Positions 1-6,416 of a DNA stretch of 9,289 bases are shown here, one piece after another (the first letter of the stretch is position 1; each line of letters starts with the position of its first letter). Below the pieces are notes generated by a model. The model had not been told where the DNA came from. It made no database searches and saw nothing but the letters and a program-made list of their open reading frames with translations. Position numbers and translations under genes: made by a program. Source of the stretch: Treponema sp. (lineage in GTDB: Bacteria; Spirochaetota; Spirochaetia; Treponematales; Breznakiellaceae); the NCBI GenBank assembly GCA_031259035.1, contig JAIRLZ010000169.1, positions 1 through 9,289 on the forward strand. The letters run 5' to 3'.

Positions 1-271
1 CGAGCCGTTTTTTTTCTTCGTTAAAATCAAGCGATTTTTTAGGCTCTGAAGAAGAAAGTATGCTGGAAGCGGGCGTTGCGACGTTCAGATTCTTTGCGTA
101 ATTGTTTGCGGTAAATCCGGTGATCTCCACTCCATCTTTGGCAAAAAGACCTAATATGCCTCCAATGCGAATGTTTTTGTGATAAAGAATTGTCACCCTT
201 TCACCGTATTTCATCCTGATTTTATTGAGGCATTCTGTATAATTCAACGCTTGTTCAACAAAATACTCCAT
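1..271 (-). CDS. flhF: Flagellar biosynthesis protein FlhF, N-terminal fragment (runs off left edge)
   Basis: The frame starts at the ATG at 271-269 and stays open to base 1, giving the first 90 residues. They begin MEYFVEQALNYTECLNKIRM and include an I-R-x-K-Y-G segment followed by an R-I-G-G-I-L-G-L-F-x-K-x-G-V-E-I-T segment at about residues 19-58. This is the conserved N-terminal (B) domain pattern of FlhF, whose B. subtilis form has a matching GGFLGFF stretch. Family knowledge: FlhF is an SRP-type GTPase that acts at the membrane to fix the place and number of flagella, together with the ATPase FlhG, which the extreme FlhF N-terminus stimulates. The GTPase domain lies outside the window. 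After the conserved part the sequence becomes Ser/Lys/Glu-rich, as expected for the linker. A strong ribosome-binding site (276-284) supports this start. The upstream neighbour here is rarA, not flhA as is common. Confidence 0.85.
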   Translation of the reverse strand, partial: MEYFVEQALNYTECLNKIRMKYGERVTILYHKNIRIGGILGLFAKDGVEITGFTANNYAKNLNVATPASSILSSSEPKKSLDFNEEKKRL

Positions 272-275
272 TTTT

Positions 276-284
276 CCCCTCCCC
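276..284 (-). promoter_or_regulatory. Ribosome-binding site of flhF
   Basis: The minus strand reads GGGGAGGGG, whose GGAGG core ends 6 bases before the flhF ATG. It fixes the start codon of the partial flhF frame, which is otherwise easy to overlook because it is cut by the window edge. Confidence 0.8.
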
Positions 285-315
285 AAATCTTTTTTGACGG
301 ATTACGCAGGCATGT

Positions 316-340
316 CACCGCCCTGAAAAGCGGGACGGTG
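316..340 (-). other. Hairpin in the flhF leader
   Basis: The minus strand can pair CACCGTCC with GGGCGGTG (eight pairs including one G-U) around a short loop, ending 45 bases before the flhF start. No U-run follows on either strand, so it does not look like a terminator. A role in leader folding or mRNA stability is possible but unproven. Confidence 0.35.
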
Positions 341-451
341 TATTTCCTCCGCTCAAACCCTCCCTATGTAAAACTGCCCGCCGTCCGCAACGCGGCTAAG
401 AACCGCAACGCGCGCCGGACGCGGACTATTAAACCTCCCCGTATAAAGGAG

Positions 452-478
452 TTTATATCACATCAATAAAAAAATCAA
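452..478 (-). promoter_or_regulatory. Possible promoter for flhF
   Basis: On the minus strand TTGATT (478-473) is followed after a short 15-base spacer by TATAAA (457-452), and TG stands one base before the -10 as in extended -10 promoters. If used, the transcript would carry a leader of about 175 bases before flhF. The -10 box also forms a TATAAA-GGAG-TTTATA inverted repeat (442-457). The AT-richness could produce this match by chance, so the call is tentative. Confidence 0.35.
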
Positions 479-497
479 CAGATCGTTTTTGTATAGT

Positions 498-517
498 TGA
501 GGCTGTTCCACAACGCG
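498..517. repeat. Short dispersed repeat, copy 1 (TGAGGCTGT motif)
   Basis: TGAGGCTGTTCCACAACGCG here resembles TGAGGCTGTCTCAAAACCGC at 4748-4767. They share nine identical leading bases and a similar CA-rich, then GC-rich continuation. Both copies are intergenic. The motif looks like an insertion-sequence terminal repeat, but no transposase remains nearby. Confidence 0.35.
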
Positions 518-567
518 CCCAGCGGCAGTTTTTGGAAGCTATCTCGCGCCGTTATAAAAACCGCGTC

Positions 568-2775
568 TTAAAACGCCGCTTTCAATAACAGGCTTTTCCA
601 TTTCCATTCAACCGGACCCCGTTTCACCCGCTCGGAAAGCATTTTTTTTATAGTGTAAAAGGCTTCATCGCCCAATTCCCGCGCAATGAACGCGCCCCAG
701 CTTGATTTTTCCTTGTTGAACCATGCCGCCACGTCGCGCTCCATAAGGAGACGCTCTTCTTTTTGATCGATCTGCGTGATGGACACGGAGAAACCAGCTT
801 CCGTGAACGCGGCTTCGAGCGTTTGAGCGTTCCAGAGCAGTTCCGGTTTGTTTCCCTCAGAGGTAAAAAACGCCCGCTCCGCTTCGGCGAGTTTTTCCAC
901 CATCTTTGGCGTTTCCGGCGCCTCCGCCGCTTTCGGCAGAATCCCTTCGATTTCCGCCTCAAGGATGGGGAAAATTTTTCCGCCGAGCGCGGGCGGGGAT
1001 TGCAGGGCGACGACAACGCCTGTTGGGGCAAGCAGCTTGCGGCATTTTTGCGCAAACCCGGTGAAAGCCGCCGCGCCGCCGCCGGTCTGCCGCCACGGTT
1101 CGCGGGTCAGGATGTAATCAAACCGCGCACAGGAAAACGCGGCTTCGGCTTCGTCTGGAGAGGGGACGCCGCCTGCCCGTATGAGGGGGCGTTCGGTCTC
1201 GTCGAGGGTCGATGCGTAGCCGAGCAGGGCGGATTTCGCCGCTTCATCACGCACACAGGCCGCGGACAAGCCTTCCGGCGCGCGGCGGAGGGCTTCCCAA
1301 AGGAGGAGTCCGTCATCCGCGTGGGCGATAAGAATGCGGCTGTGGCGCTGAATCGAATATTGCCCCAGAATAAGATCCCTGTCCCGCAGGAGCAGGGCGC
1401 TTCTGCCGCCGGAAAGCCGCTTGAACCAGCCTTCCCTGCCCTTTGACACCGCCGACCATGTAAGCGCATCCTCGCGCGCGTCTCCGCGCTTGTCGCCGTC
1501 GAGTAAGACTGCGGCTTGAATTTCCCGCTTGCGAAGCGTTTCTTCCCGAATTTTGCCCTCGTAACCAATTGTTGACGGCGTGTAAAACGTTTTTCCCCGC
1601 AGTGTCGCGGGCAGGTACTGCTGCGCGACCCAATGATCGCGGTAGGCGTGCGGATACAGGTAGCCTTCTCCATGACCAAAACTCTCGCTGTCGCGGTTCG
1701 CGTCCCGCAGGTGGTTTGGCACTTCGGCGTGTTCCTTTTCGACTTCCTTCATGGCGTCAAAGAAAGCCAGCGTCGAGTTGGACTTGGGCGCGGTCGCCAG
1801 GTAGATGCAGGCGTGGGCGAGGGGAAAATTGCCTTCGGGAAAGCCGATGCGATCAAAAGCTTCAGCGCAGGAAACAACCACCGAAAGGGCGTGCGGATCG
1901 GCCAACCCTACGTCTTCGCTCGCCAAGATGATCATGCGCCTGAAAATAAAAGACGGGTCTTCCCCGGCTTTCACCATTTTCGCAAGCCAGTACAGCGCGG
2001 CGTCAGGGTCGCCGCCCCGCACGCTCTTGATAAACGCGCTGATGGCATCGAAATGATAGTCGCCGTCGCGGTCGTACAGCACGACCCGGCGCTGTATGCT
2101 CTGTTCCGCCGCTTCAAGGCTCACGTAAATTACGGCGCTTTCAGGAGGCGGCCACACGGACGGCGCGGTCTCAACGGCAAGCTCAAGCGCGTTGAGGAGA
2201 CTCCGCGCATCTCCGCCGGCCACTTCCACGAGGTGATCCAACGCGCCTTCTTCAAACGTCACCCGCCACGCGCCGTAGCCGCGCTCTTTGTCCGCCACGG
2301 CGCGCCGCGCCGTTTCAAAAAGCCCTTCCTTGTCAAGGGATTTGAGTTGGAAAATGCGGCTCCGGCTTACCAAAGCGCGGTTCACCTCGAAGAACGGATT
2401 TTCAGTGGTCGCGCCGATAAGAATGATGACGCCATTTTCCACCCAGGGGAGAAGCGCGTCCTGTTGCGCCTTGTTCCACCGGTGAACCTCGTCCACAAAA
2501 AGAATCGTCCGCGTACCGTAGAGATTTCTGCGTTCGGTCGCCCGATCAACGGCTTCCCGCACATCTTTGATGCCGGAAAGCGCCGCATTGAGGCTTTCAA
2601 ATGTGGATTTTGTGGTGTTGGCGATGACACGGGCGAGGCTAGTCTTGCCGGTTCCCGGCGGACCGTAAAAGATAAGCGAGGAAATTCTGTCCGCCTGAAT
2701 AGCCCGGCGCAAAAGCCGGCCCTGCCCCACGATGTGATCCTGTCCGATGATGTCGTCCAACTCGCGGGGGCGCAT
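568..2775 (-). CDS. rarA: Replication-associated recombination protein RarA (MgsA) with a C-terminal methyltransferase-like extension
   Basis: This is a clamp-loader-type AAA+ ATPase that acts in the cytoplasm on stalled replication forks. Counting from the ATG at 2775: Walker A GPPGTGKTS at 38-46, Walker B ILFVDEVH at 91-98, sensor-1 region GATTENP at 121-127 and an SRSR arginine-finger region at 137-140. The typical RarA C-terminal tetramerisation region follows to about 420. Usual RarA proteins are about 420-450 residues; this one has some 315 more. That extension has an ILIAHADDGLL segment (481-491), FDYILTREPW (552-561) and LLAPTGVVVA (581-590), spaced like motifs I, IV and the following strand of class I SAM methyltransferases, but with a weak glycine motif. 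Start: the ATG has no ribosome-binding site, and conserved RarA sequence (...GPLADRMRPREL, compare E. coli PLAARMRPENL) continues 5' of it, so translation may begin at the CTG at 2829-2827. It probably shares a transcript with the lipoprotein gene upstream. Confidence 0.9.
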   Translation of the reverse strand: MRPRELDDIIGQDHIVGQGRLLRRAIQADRISSLIFYGPPGTGKTSLARVIANTTKSTFESLNAALSGIKDVREAVDRATERRNLYGTRTILFVDEVHRWNKAQQDALLPWVENGVIILIGATTENPFFEVNRALVSRSRIFQLKSLDKEGLFETARRAVADKERGYGAWRVTFEEGALDHLVEVAGGDARSLLNALELAVETAPSVWPPPESAVIYVSLEAAEQSIQRRVVLYDRDGDYHFDAISAFIKSVRGGDPDAALYWLAKMVKAGEDPSFIFRRMIILASEDVGLADPHALSVVVSCAEAFDRIGFPEGNFPLAHACIYLATAPKSNSTLAFFDAMKEVEKEHAEVPNHLRDANRDSESFGHGEGYLYPHAYRDHWVAQQYLPATLRGKTFYTPSTIGYEGKIREETLRKREIQAAVLLDGDKRGDAREDALTWSAVSKGREGWFKRLSGGRSALLLRDRDLILGQYSIQRHSRILIAHADDGLLLWEALRRAPEGLSAACVRDEAAKSALLGYASTLDETERPLIRAGGVPSPDEAEAAFSCARFDYILTREPWRQTGGGAAAFTGFAQKCRKLLAPTGVVVALQSPPALGGKIFPILEAEIEGILPKAAEAPETPKMVEKLAEAERAFFTSEGNKPELLWNAQTLEAAFTEAGFSVSITQIDQKEERLLMERDVAAWFNKEKSSWGAFIARELGDEAFYTIKKMLSERVKRGPVEWKWKSLLLKAAF

Positions 2776-2841
2776 ACGGTCGGCAAGGGGGCCTGCGGCG
2801 CGATTCGCCGCGCTGAAAAGCTCGTTCAGCGGGACGCCTCA
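2776..2841 (-). promoter_or_regulatory. In-frame 5' extension of rarA with a possible CTG start
   Basis: Between the upstream TGA (2841-2839) and the rarA ATG the frame is fully open for 21 codons, with no ATG, GTG or TTG. From the CTG at 2829-2827 it reads LNELFSAANRAAGPLADR and then MRPREL, which resembles the normal N-terminus of RarA. A GAGG tract (overlapping the upstream stop) lies 7 bases before the CTG. Starting there would couple rarA translation to termination of the lipoprotein gene. The CTG is inferred; the homology of the extension is the firmer part. Confidence 0.5.
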
Positions 2842-3933
2842 TTCTTCGGCGTTCCAGACGTCGTTTCTGTATGACCAGAGTCCGTTTTTCATGGTGGAAG
2901 CGAAAAGCGTGTTGTCCGGCGCCTGATACAGGGATGTAGCGATGCGCAACCCCATCGTAGATGTATACCTGTCGGCGCTTGATACGGTGGAAACGTCGGA
3001 GACTCCGGGCGTTCTCAAATCAAGCGAATTGGCGTCTAAAGACTCGTCATCGCCAAGCGGGATTTCCCGGTAGCCGTTAATCGTTGAATAACTTTGGGAC
3101 TGAATGCCTACAAGCAGGAGAGATTGTGCGGGATTATCCGGATTGCGCCATATTTCCATTGAACCTGAAAACGCGATGCTCTTATTCACTTCAGTGAAAC
3201 CGGAGGAGTCACCGTAAAAAAGAGAGCCGTCCCCGGCGCTCGGACGCCTGCTGACCGCCACGATTCTATCGCCGACAGCGCGTATCCCGACAATGGGTTT
3301 GCCGGCGGTTCCGTCAACCGGCTCCCCAGACAAGCCCCCATCAAAGGTATAAACGCCTTTATTAACAACCGCCACATAGTATATCCCATCCATATACGCC
3401 GCGCCCTTTACTATGTCTTCTTTTGAAAGACCTGACAGCAGGGATTCGGAAGAAAAACTCTCGGCGCCTGTTTGGTAAGAAAACAACCCTTCTTCAGTTG
3501 AGGCGAATAGATACCCCCCATTAGCATCCCCCGCCCCGCATATGGTTTGTATAACGCCGCTTGCGTCAAAGCGAATCGGCTCCACATTCCAAGCGTCATC
3601 ATCGTTCTTGACGTACACTTCCGTCTTACCGAGCGGATCTCCGGCAAGCGCATAGAGAGATTTCCCGTCAGTCACCAACTCCATAAGGTTCCTCCCGCCG
3701 GGCGAAGGTATGGCGGCGATCCATGCGCCCTCCTTGTTGTAACGATGAACGGACTTTCCGAACCGGCTCGCAACGTACATGATCTCATGCAGTTCGGCCA
3801 TATTGGTGGGATTCCCCTTGACTCTCGGATCCTTTGGTTTCACTTCCTGATAAATCGCGTAAAATATCGGAGATTGATCGCAGGAAAAAAACAAAAAAGC
3901 GACAAGAACACCTGCCATAGCTCTAATTTTCAT
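2839..3933 (-). CDS. Putative lipoprotein with propeller-like repeats, function unknown
   Basis: I do not recognise a named family. The 364-residue protein starts with a short positive end and a hydrophobic stretch (VLVAFLFF) ending in Ser-Cys at 17-18, which fits a spirochaetal lipobox and export with lipid attachment at Cys18. The mature part shows recurring blocks such as DGKSLYALAG, NGGYLFASTEEGLFSY, DGIYYVAVVNKGVYTF and DNTLFASTMKNGLWSY. This hydrophobic beta-strand, turn, Gly-Leu/Val-Trp/Tyr pattern is seen in beta-propeller and two-component-regulator propeller repeats. I infer a surface or periplasmic propeller-like lipoprotein. The ATG at 3933-3931 is preceded by GAGGG at 10 bases. 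The stop lies 63 bases before the rarA ATG, so the two are likely co-transcribed. The C-terminal NGLWSYRNDVWNAEE looks like an intact final repeat. Confidence 0.7.
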   Translation of the reverse strand: MKIRAMAGVLVAFLFFSCDQSPIFYAIYQEVKPKDPRVKGNPTNMAELHEIMYVASRFGKSVHRYNKEGAWIAAIPSPGGRNLMELVTDGKSLYALAGDPLGKTEVYVKNDDDAWNVEPIRFDASGVIQTICGAGDANGGYLFASTEEGLFSYQTGAESFSSESLLSGLSKEDIVKGAAYMDGIYYVAVVNKGVYTFDGGLSGEPVDGTAGKPIVGIRAVGDRIVAVSRRPSAGDGSLFYGDSSGFTEVNKSIAFSGSMEIWRNPDNPAQSLLLVGIQSQSYSTINGYREIPLGDDESLDANSLDLRTPGVSDVSTVSSADRYTSTMGLRIATSLYQAPDNTLFASTMKNGLWSYRNDVWNAEE

Positions 3934-3955
3934 ATCTCATACACCCTCAGATTTA

Positions 3956-3996
3956 GCCTTTTTCATCGAACGGAAAATTCGCGTTTTGAAAAAGGC
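3956..3996. terminator. Perfect 10-bp inverted repeat between the beta-barrel and lipoprotein genes
   Basis: GCCTTTTTCA (3956-3965) is exactly complementary to TGAAAAAGGC (3987-3996), with a 21-base loop that holds a smaller CGAA/TTCG inverted repeat. It lies 13 bases after the stop of the beta-barrel gene. The minus strand has no U-run after the stem, so it may be a weak or Rho-assisted terminator, or an mRNA-processing or stability hairpin between the two genes. Confidence 0.45.
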
Positions 3997-4008
3997 CCAT
4001 TCATCATC

Positions 4009-4674
4009 CTAAAAATGGAAACGCGCGGATAACGACACTTCAAGGAAGTGTCCGGTCATGTCCTTTCTGGATTCTTTTGTCCATTGAGGAATAAGCTGCC
4101 ACCCGGCATTCAGACCGAAAGACCAATCCGGATTTAAACGGAAAAAAAAGGAAACCATAGGTTTCAGAAACAAGCCAAAATAATCGGTTTCAAGGTACTT
4201 CTGGGTGACTCCGCCGAGCATAAGGGAGACGGGGATCTCAAACCTCAGATTTTTAATGGAGAAGGTGAATTGATACCCCGCGCGTACGCCGAAAGGCACA
4301 ATGTACAGCATGTTTTCGCCAATGGTTCCCGCAAACGCGCCGCCGGCTTCGCCGCCCACAAAAAAATGCGGGACAAGAAAGTAACTGTACGACAAATAGC
4401 CCCCTCCGCCCACATTTATATTCGTACCACCGTTTAGCGTGGTTCCGTTGCTGTTCGTGTAAAAAAGGGGAATGACGGACCCAAATGCAAAAGAAAACAT
4501 CTGTTCGCCGCTTGAATACAAGGACGGCATTATGCCTTCATATTCATCGAACGGAATTTCCTCTTCGGCGTCTTCGTCCGATTCTTCTTCCTGGGCATAT
4601 ACGGTCATGCCGCGGCATAGACCGGAAAAAAACAACAAACCGCATAAAAACAAAAAGGCTTGAGCCTTCCTCAT
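4009..4674 (-). CDS. Predicted small outer-membrane beta-barrel protein
   Basis: The 221-residue product has a signal peptide: MRKAQ, then a hydrophobic core (FLFLCGLLFF), with a likely signal peptidase I site after VYA at 25-27. The mature protein opens with an acidic stretch (EEESDEDAEEE). From about residue 58 on it alternates aromatic/hydrophobic and polar residues with Gly-rich turns, for example FSFAFGSVIPLFY, GYLSYSYFLVPHFFVGGEAG and GVRAGYQFTF. It ends in SLSARFHF with a terminal Phe. A C-terminal aromatic residue on the last strand is the usual recognition signal for the BAM assembly machinery. Size and strand pattern suggest roughly eight strands, comparable to OmpW/OmpA-like barrels, but I cannot assign a family. 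The start at 4674-4672 is chosen because AGGAG lies 7 bases upstream and the signal peptide begins there. The longer frame to 4761 would put a non-signal segment in front. Confidence 0.75.
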   Translation of the reverse strand: MRKAQAFLFLCGLLFFSGLCRGMTVYAQEEESDEDAEEEIPFDEYEGIMPSLYSSGEQMFSFAFGSVIPLFYTNSNGTTLNGGTNINVGGGGYLSYSYFLVPHFFVGGEAGGAFAGTIGENMLYIVPFGVRAGYQFTFSIKNLRFEIPVSLMLGGVTQKYLETDYFGLFLKPMVSFFFRLNPDWSFGLNAGWQLIPQWTKESRKDMTGHFLEVSLSARFHF

Positions 4675-4692
4675 TGATTGACTCCTGTAAAA

Positions 4693-4701
4693 ACTATACC
4701 A
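4693..4701 (-). promoter_or_regulatory. Candidate extended -10 promoter of the beta-barrel gene
   Basis: The minus strand reads TGGTATAGT, nearly the same as TGGTATACT in front of galM. I find no good -35 box at normal spacing. Initiation about 7 bases after the -10 would begin the mRNA at the AGGAG ribosome-binding site, leaving a leader of about 12 bases. Confidence 0.45.
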
Positions 4702-4745
4702 TGACAACAAACAATGGTTTGCAATAGTTACGAGCGCTTTAAAAA

Positions 4746-4790
4746 CATGAGGCTGTCTCAAAACCGCGCGTTTTGAAATTGGCTCACATG
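4746..4790. repeat. Imperfect inverted repeat in the divergent intergenic region (dispersed repeat copy 2)
   Basis: The element begins CATGAGGCTGTCTCAAAAC and ends GTTTTGAAATTGGCTCACATG in inverted orientation. The inner arms CAAAAC/GTTTTG (4759-4764 and 4770-4775) match perfectly around CGCGC, and the outer CATG...GGC/GGCTCACATG parts match with gaps. The left half resembles 498-517. It could be a relic of a small inverted-repeat transposable element, or a regulatory hairpin between the two divergent genes. Confidence 0.4.
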
Positions 4791-4798
4791 AAAACGCC

Positions 4799-4828
4799 TT
4801 TACCGCAAAGACAGAGTTGGAGTATACT
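4799..4828 (+). promoter_or_regulatory. Candidate promoter of the small membrane protein gene
   Basis: TTTACC (4799-4804), an 18-base spacer and TATACT (4823-4828). Initiation about 7 bases past the -10 falls at about 4835, two bases before the ATG at 4837, which would make the mRNA essentially leaderless. This agrees with the lack of any Shine-Dalgarno sequence. Confidence 0.5.
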
Positions 4829-4836
4829 ATAAAAAG

Positions 4837-5187
4837 ATGAAAATTACTAGACCGATACGGAAACCCGTTGTTATTATTCTTATGAAACGGATTTCATTTT
4901 TCTTTTTTGTGATGTGCGATCTCCTGCTCCTGCTCTATATGTTAGGCAATATGCAGAGTTTTATGGAAAAGACAGTGCGAATGACGCTCAATTTGCTGGT
5001 GGCAGCCGGCATTTTCCTTGCGTTCTCATCGGCGATTGGCATTTTTTGTACGTTATTGATGTTCGTTTCCGGCAGATTCCGTTATATCGGAGGCGTCGCC
5101 GCCTATGCGCTGCTGCTGCTTTTCGGCGTAATCGCGGCGGTTTTTTCATCATTCATTCTGATTTTGGCGGACGGATACGGATTATGA
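4837..5187 (+). CDS. Small integral membrane protein, function unknown
   Basis: I do not recognise a family. The 116-residue product has a basic N-terminus (MKITRPIRKP) and three hydrophobic segments at about 19-37, 51-77 and 82-111, so an inner-membrane protein with three helices is likely. Short basic pieces (GRFR at 79-82) separate the last two helices. No Shine-Dalgarno sequence precedes this ATG or the in-frame alternatives at 4882 and 4912. I prefer 4837 because a TATACT promoter box ends 8 bases before it, suggesting leaderless translation. The gene stands alone: the beta-barrel gene diverges from it, and galM downstream has its own promoter. The membrane prediction is solid; that the gene is expressed is inferred from the promoter and from the uninterrupted hydrophobic pattern. 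Confidence 0.6.
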   Translation: MKITRPIRKPVVIILMKRISFFFFVMCDLLLLLYMLGNMQSFMEKTVRMTLNLLVAAGIFLAFSSAIGIFCTLLMFVSGRFRYIGGVAAYALLLLFGVIAAVFSSFILILADGYGL

Positions 5188-5338
5188 AAGCGCGAGCGGC
5201 GCAGACAAAACGTATTGTGATTTGTCGCCGGCGATTATGACCGGGAACATCGCAGCGCTTGACGCGAACCGCGCGAACTTTCGCTCTGACATGGAGCGGC
5301 AAGCCGGATTTTGCGGATAAACTTCTCCCCTTTTTCGC

Positions 5339-5366
5339 TTTACAACGCTCTATTGTGTGGTATACT
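5339..5366 (+). promoter_or_regulatory. Promoter of galM, leaderless
   Basis: TTTACA (5339-5344), a 16-base spacer and TATACT (5361-5366), with TGG directly before the -10 as in extended -10 promoters. The expected start point, 7 bases after the -10, is 5373, which is the A of the galM ATG. No ribosome-binding site is present, so the mRNA is predicted to be leaderless. Confidence 0.75.
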
Positions 5367-5372
5367 TTTCCT

Positions 5373-6416
5373 ATGAAAATCAACAAGAAACCTTTCGGAA
5401 TGCTTTCCAATGGAAAGAAAATCGATCTTTATACGCTGTCGGCCGGAGAGCTTACGCTGTCTATCAGTACGCTGGGCGCGACGCTCACGTCTCTGTACGC
5501 GCCGTCCCGCAAAACCGGCGTTGCGGACATCCTCCTCGGCTACTCAACGTTGGGCGGCTATGCCGCGGATTCGGTGTTTCTCGGCGTTACCGTAGGACGC
5601 TTCGCAAACCGCATCGGCGGCGCGCGATTCACCATTGACGACAAAACCTACACTCTGTTCAAAAACGACGGGGAAAACTGCCTCCACGCGGGATTAAAAA
5701 ACTTCGGCAGGCAGGTCTGGAGCGCGGAACCATACGAGGATAAAGGCGGGGTGTACGTCCGATTTGAGTTGAAAAGCCCGGCCTATGACGAAGGTTTTCC
5801 CGGAAATCTCAAAGCCGCGGTGAGTTATGGTCTCACCCAGTCAAACGAGATGACGGCCATCTACGAAGCCACGGTTGACGCCCCGTGTCCGGTGAATTTC
5901 ACCAACCACGCCTACTTCAACCTTGCGGGCGAAGGGCGCGGCGATACGCTTTCCCACGAGTTGATCATCCATGCGTCCGAATACCTCCCTATTGATGAAC
6001 AGAGCGTCCCGACCGGCGAGGTGGCGAAGGTGGAGCTTACACCCTTTGACTTCAGATTGTGGAAGCCAATCGGCATGGACATAGACAAAACGGCGGCTGG
6101 CGGGCAGGCCGGCTACGATCACTGCTATGTGGTAACCGGGATCCCGGGCAAACTACGTCCCGCAGCCGAGGTGTTTGAACGCGCGTCGGGCAGAATCATG
6201 CGCGTATTCACAACCCAGCCCGGCATCCAATTCTACAGCGGCAACTACCTGCATAACATAGCGGGAAAAACCGGCTCCGTATACAATAAACACGCCGGCT
6301 TCTGCCTTGAGACCCAGCATTTTCCGGATTCGCCGAACAAGCCCCAGTTCCCCTCATGCATCTACGGTCCCGATAGGAAGTATGTGGAAAAAGCGGCGTT
6401 CAAGTTTGACTGGTAG
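5373..6416 (+). CDS. galM: Galactose mutarotase (aldose 1-epimerase)
   Basis: This cytoplasmic enzyme interconverts the beta and alpha anomers of D-galactose (and glucose) and supplies alpha-galactose to galactokinase in the Leloir pathway. The 347 residues match the usual family length. Visible motifs: GRFANRI (75-81), NDGENCLHAG with the first conserved His at 105, NFTNHAYFNL with the general-acid His at 179, GYDHCY with Asp249, and CLETQHFPDSPNKPQFPS with the general-base Glu at 313. All catalytic positions known for GalM are therefore present. The start is the ATG at 5373, directly at the predicted transcription start. The frame is open back to 5259, but that extension has no family similarity and crosses the promoter. 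No other galactose gene is next to it. It ends tail to tail with the HTH-EIIA gene. Confidence 0.95.
   Translation: MKINKKPFGMLSNGKKIDLYTLSAGELTLSISTLGATLTSLYAPSRKTGVADILLGYSTLGGYAADSVFLGVTVGRFANRIGGARFTIDDKTYTLFKNDGENCLHAGLKNFGRQVWSAEPYEDKGGVYVRFELKSPAYDEGFPGNLKAAVSYGLTQSNEMTAIYEATVDAPCPVNFTNHAYFNLAGEGRGDTLSHELIIHASEYLPIDEQSVPTGEVAKVELTPFDFRLWKPIGMDIDKTAAGGQAGYDHCYVVTGIPGKLRPAAEVFERASGRIMRVFTTQPGIQFYSGNYLHNIAGKTGSVYNKHAGFCLETQHFPDSPNKPQFPSCIYGPDRKYVEKAAFKFDW

Larger units (their letters stand above)
272..567. other. Gene-free region between rarA and flhF (probable flhF leader)
   Basis: These 296 bases lie between the rarA stop and the flhF ATG. I see no convincing gene on either strand; the plus-strand frame at 179-469 runs into flhF antisense and lacks family features. 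The stretch holds a possible minus-strand promoter (452-478), a hairpin (316-340), an imperfect hairpin at 496-514, two copies of the 10-mer CCGCAACGCG (385-394 and 403-412, 18 bases apart), and GGGAGG-type tracts on the minus strand near 434-440 and 359-365, besides the real flhF ribosome-binding site. These tracts have no usable start codon behind them. I see no clear rarA terminator with a U-run. Confidence 0.6.

Noticed and set aside
179..469. Plus-strand 96-codon frame at the left end
   Set aside because: It runs opposite the FlhF N-terminus, which has clear homology and a strong ribosome-binding site; its translation has no family features.
1633..2874. Long plus-strand open frame (413 codons) opposite rarA
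   Set aside because: It lies antisense to well-conserved RarA motifs, has Arg/His/Pro-rich composition without domain features, and is typical of a GC-rich shadow frame.
4675..4761. Longer N-terminus for the outer-membrane beta-barrel protein
   Set aside because: It would put a non-signal segment before a clear signal peptide, and AGGAG is placed for the ATG at 4674.
5225..5234. Perfect 10-bp palindrome TCGCCGGCGA upstream of galM
   Set aside because: Short GC palindromes are expected by chance at this base composition, and it lies over 100 bases from the promoter.
5184..5240. 18-codon frame overlapping the stop of the small membrane protein (ATGA)
   Set aside because: Very short, highly basic, with no ribosome-binding site or recognisable feature; the ATGA overlap alone is not enough.
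5259..5372. Longer N-terminus for GalM
   Set aside because: The extension has no similarity to the family, and it covers the promoter whose start point falls at the ATG at 5373.
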